Origin: JBGPYM01 sp041493205
GTDB taxonomy: Bacteria > Bacteroidota > Ignavibacteria > UBA10030 > UBA6906
Length of the DNA: 6,279 nt
Direction: 5' to 3'
NCBI GenBank assembly: GCA_041493205.1
Contig: JBGPYM010000194.1
Coordinates: 1 to 6,279, forward strand
The notes under the pieces are model-generated. The model saw only the letters and a program-made list of their open reading frames with translations. It did no database searches and was not told the DNA's origin. Position 1 is the first letter of the stretch; every line of letters begins with the position of its first letter. This document shows, piece after piece, positions 5,356 to 6,279 of the stretch. The translations under genes were made by a program, and so were the position numbers.

Positions 5356-5994
5356 GTGGGCTACCAGGTTATCCTCGACATTATCGGGTCGGCGGTCATA
5401 GGAGGACTCCTCCTCCTGACCCTGCTCACTTTCAACGCGCAGAACCTCGAAAGCAAGCAACAGTACCGCGACGAGATTATCGCCCAGAAGAATCTCGTGG
5501 AGGTAGTCAACGTCATGGAAGAGGACTTCCGGCGCATCGGGTACTGCCAGATCCGGAGCAACATGGCGCTCCCGGTGGTGACAGTCGCCGCCGCGGAATC
5601 CCTCCGCTTCAAGACCGATCTTCCCTCCAACGCGGCCAATGAAGGGGACGGGACGGTGGATTATGTGACCTATGCGCTCGGACCCTTCGTCACCTCCACA
5701 ATGAACCCGCGCGACCGCATGCTCTACCGTCGCGAGAATGCCGGTGAATATTCCGGCAGCAGCATGGGGGTCACCAATTTTTCACTCCGCTACCTCAAGT
5801 ATAACGGCGACACGCTTGCAGTGCCTGTTCCGTATAACAAGCTGAAGGAAATTATCGCCGTAGAGGTGACGCTCCGGGTGGAAAGCATCAACCCGTACAC
5901 AGCGGTCGGCACCGTCGACTCTCTCACGACGGTGATGGTGAACTGGAAACAGCTTCGTTTCGAGATCCGGAACTTTGGGAAGGGGGCCATCTAG
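5356..5994 (+). CDS. PilW-like minor pilin-type protein
   Basis: The protein has 212 residues from GTG 5356. One hydrophobic segment (about 8-26, IIGSAVIGGLLLLTLLTF) starts almost at the N-terminus, then a charged helix (QNLESKQQYRDEIIAQKNL, 29-47) continues into VEVVNVMEEDFRRIGY (48-63). That last stretch is the characteristic end of the PilW/PulJ N-terminal helix, in which a D(L/F)RRxGY sequence follows a long amphipathic stalk. A beta-rich C-terminal half follows (for example SLRYLKYNGDTLAVPV, 143-158). Gly2 could act as the residue before a prepilin cleavage site, but position +5 is Leu and an Asp stands at +6, so the site is not canonical. Inferred role: inner-membrane minor pilin or pseudopilin acting with its neighbours in fibre initiation. 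Its stop codon overlaps the next start by one base, which suggests translational coupling and equal amounts of the two products. Confidence 0.84.
   Translation: MGYQVILDIIGSAVIGGLLLLTLLTFNAQNLESKQQYRDEIIAQKNLVEVVNVMEEDFRRIGYCQIRSNMALPVVTVAAAESLRFKTDLPSNAANEGDGTVDYVTYALGPFVTSTMNPRDRMLYRRENAGEYSGSSMGVTNFSLRYLKYNGDTLAVPVPYNKLKEIIAVEVTLRVESINPYTAVGTVDSLTTVMVNWKQLRFEIRNFGKGAI
5981..5986 (+). promoter_or_regulatory. Shine-Dalgarno site of the PilX-like gene
   Basis: AGGGGG lies 7 bases before GTG 5994, inside the end of the preceding coding region. It supports the start that overlaps the upstream stop (TAGTG). Confidence 0.65.
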
Positions 5995-6279
5995 TGACCG
6001 GTCGTGTCGCATTGCTCCTGGTGGCCGCCATGACGGCGGCGATGATCGTCGTGAACGCCACGATGAACACGTCGGATGCGGTGGACAACTTTGCGGCCTA
6101 CTTCAACCGTTCCAACGCATACGATATCGCCCTGAGCGGCGCCAACATGGCGGGGAACGCGCTTTACTTCAACAAGACGGTGCGGGGGCACTTTCAGAAC
6201 AACATCGATTTCAACGGCGGCACGCTCGATGTGACGATTCAGAACGTCGGTTCTAAAGTCCAGGTGACTTCCACCGGGG
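5994..6279 (+). CDS. PilX-like minor pilin-type protein (3' partial)
   Basis: The open frame starts at GTG 5994, sharing its G with the TAG of the PilW-like gene, and runs off the window; 95 residues are visible without a stop. The N-terminus TGRVALLLVAAMTAAMIVV (2-20) is a single membrane segment with almost nothing before it. The following stalk contains NAYDIALSGANMAGNALYF, which resembles the region after the PilX membrane helix, where an Ala-rich (A)xxAExG(L) helix is usual. The polar stretch after it (NNIDFNGGTLDVTIQNVGSK) is the start of a globular part. As in many PilX/PulK-type proteins the Glu at +5 is missing. Position after PilV- and PilW-like genes matches the usual order of minor pilin clusters and strengthens the call. 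Length, C-terminus and any downstream partners lie outside the window. Confidence 0.78.
   Translation, partial: MTGRVALLLVAAMTAAMIVVNATMNTSDAVDNFAAYFNRSNAYDIALSGANMAGNALYFNKTVRGHFQNNIDFNGGTLDVTIQNVGSKVQVTSTG

Noticed and set aside
1..6279. CRISPR arrays, tRNA/rRNA genes, insertion sequences, phage attachment sites
   Set aside because: No regularly spaced repeats, cloverleaf-like sequence, transposase motifs or terminal inverted repeats were seen on either strand.

Overview
The window reads as chromosomal DNA from a bacterium of the FCB group, most likely Ignavibacteria or a related Bacteroidota/Chlorobi lineage. The clue is the first gene, whose C-terminus is a type IX secretion (T9SS) type A sorting domain with the PNPFNPSTTI signature typical of those lineages. 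This placement is inference from motifs only. The first ~1 kb is visibly less GC-rich than the rest: single 60-base lines counted by hand give 29/60 G+C near base 241 and 40/60 near base 2041.

Layout, all genes on the + strand. (1) 1-1004: the 3' part of a secreted protein with the end of a beta-helix, a TPR-like helical middle and a T9SS sorting domain, closed by a strong intrinsic terminator (1031-1067). (2) 1068-1221: a spacer with a near-consensus sigma70-type promoter whose -35 box lies inside a perfect 17-bp palindrome. (3) 1225-1323: a 32-residue, extremely basic protein that resembles the tiny AURKAIP1/COX24 (bS22/mS38-like) ribosomal proteins. (4) 1382-4713: a compact housekeeping run of folP (dihydropteroate synthase), cdaA (membrane diadenylate cyclase), pcm (protein-L-isoaspartate methyltransferase) and miaA (tRNA dimethylallyltransferase). 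Spacings are short enough for one transcript, which may begin at the promoter before the small gene. An 11-bp hairpin sits between the small gene and folP, and a GC-rich palindrome sits at the pcm/miaA junction. (5) 4783-6279: after a second promoter-like sequence, three tightly packed genes for small proteins with an N-terminal membrane segment. They resemble PilV/MshD-, PilW- and PilX-type minor pilins but lack the canonical prepilin peptidase motif; the third runs off the window.

The housekeeping genes join folate synthesis, c-di-AMP signalling, protein repair and tRNA modification without an obvious common pathway. The last three genes probably form a minor-pilin/pseudopilin initiation set for a type IV pilus-like or type II secretion-like fibre. 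Nothing here amounts to a clearly undescribed system. The best leads are the tiny basic gene, the palindrome over its promoter, and the divergent pilin trio.
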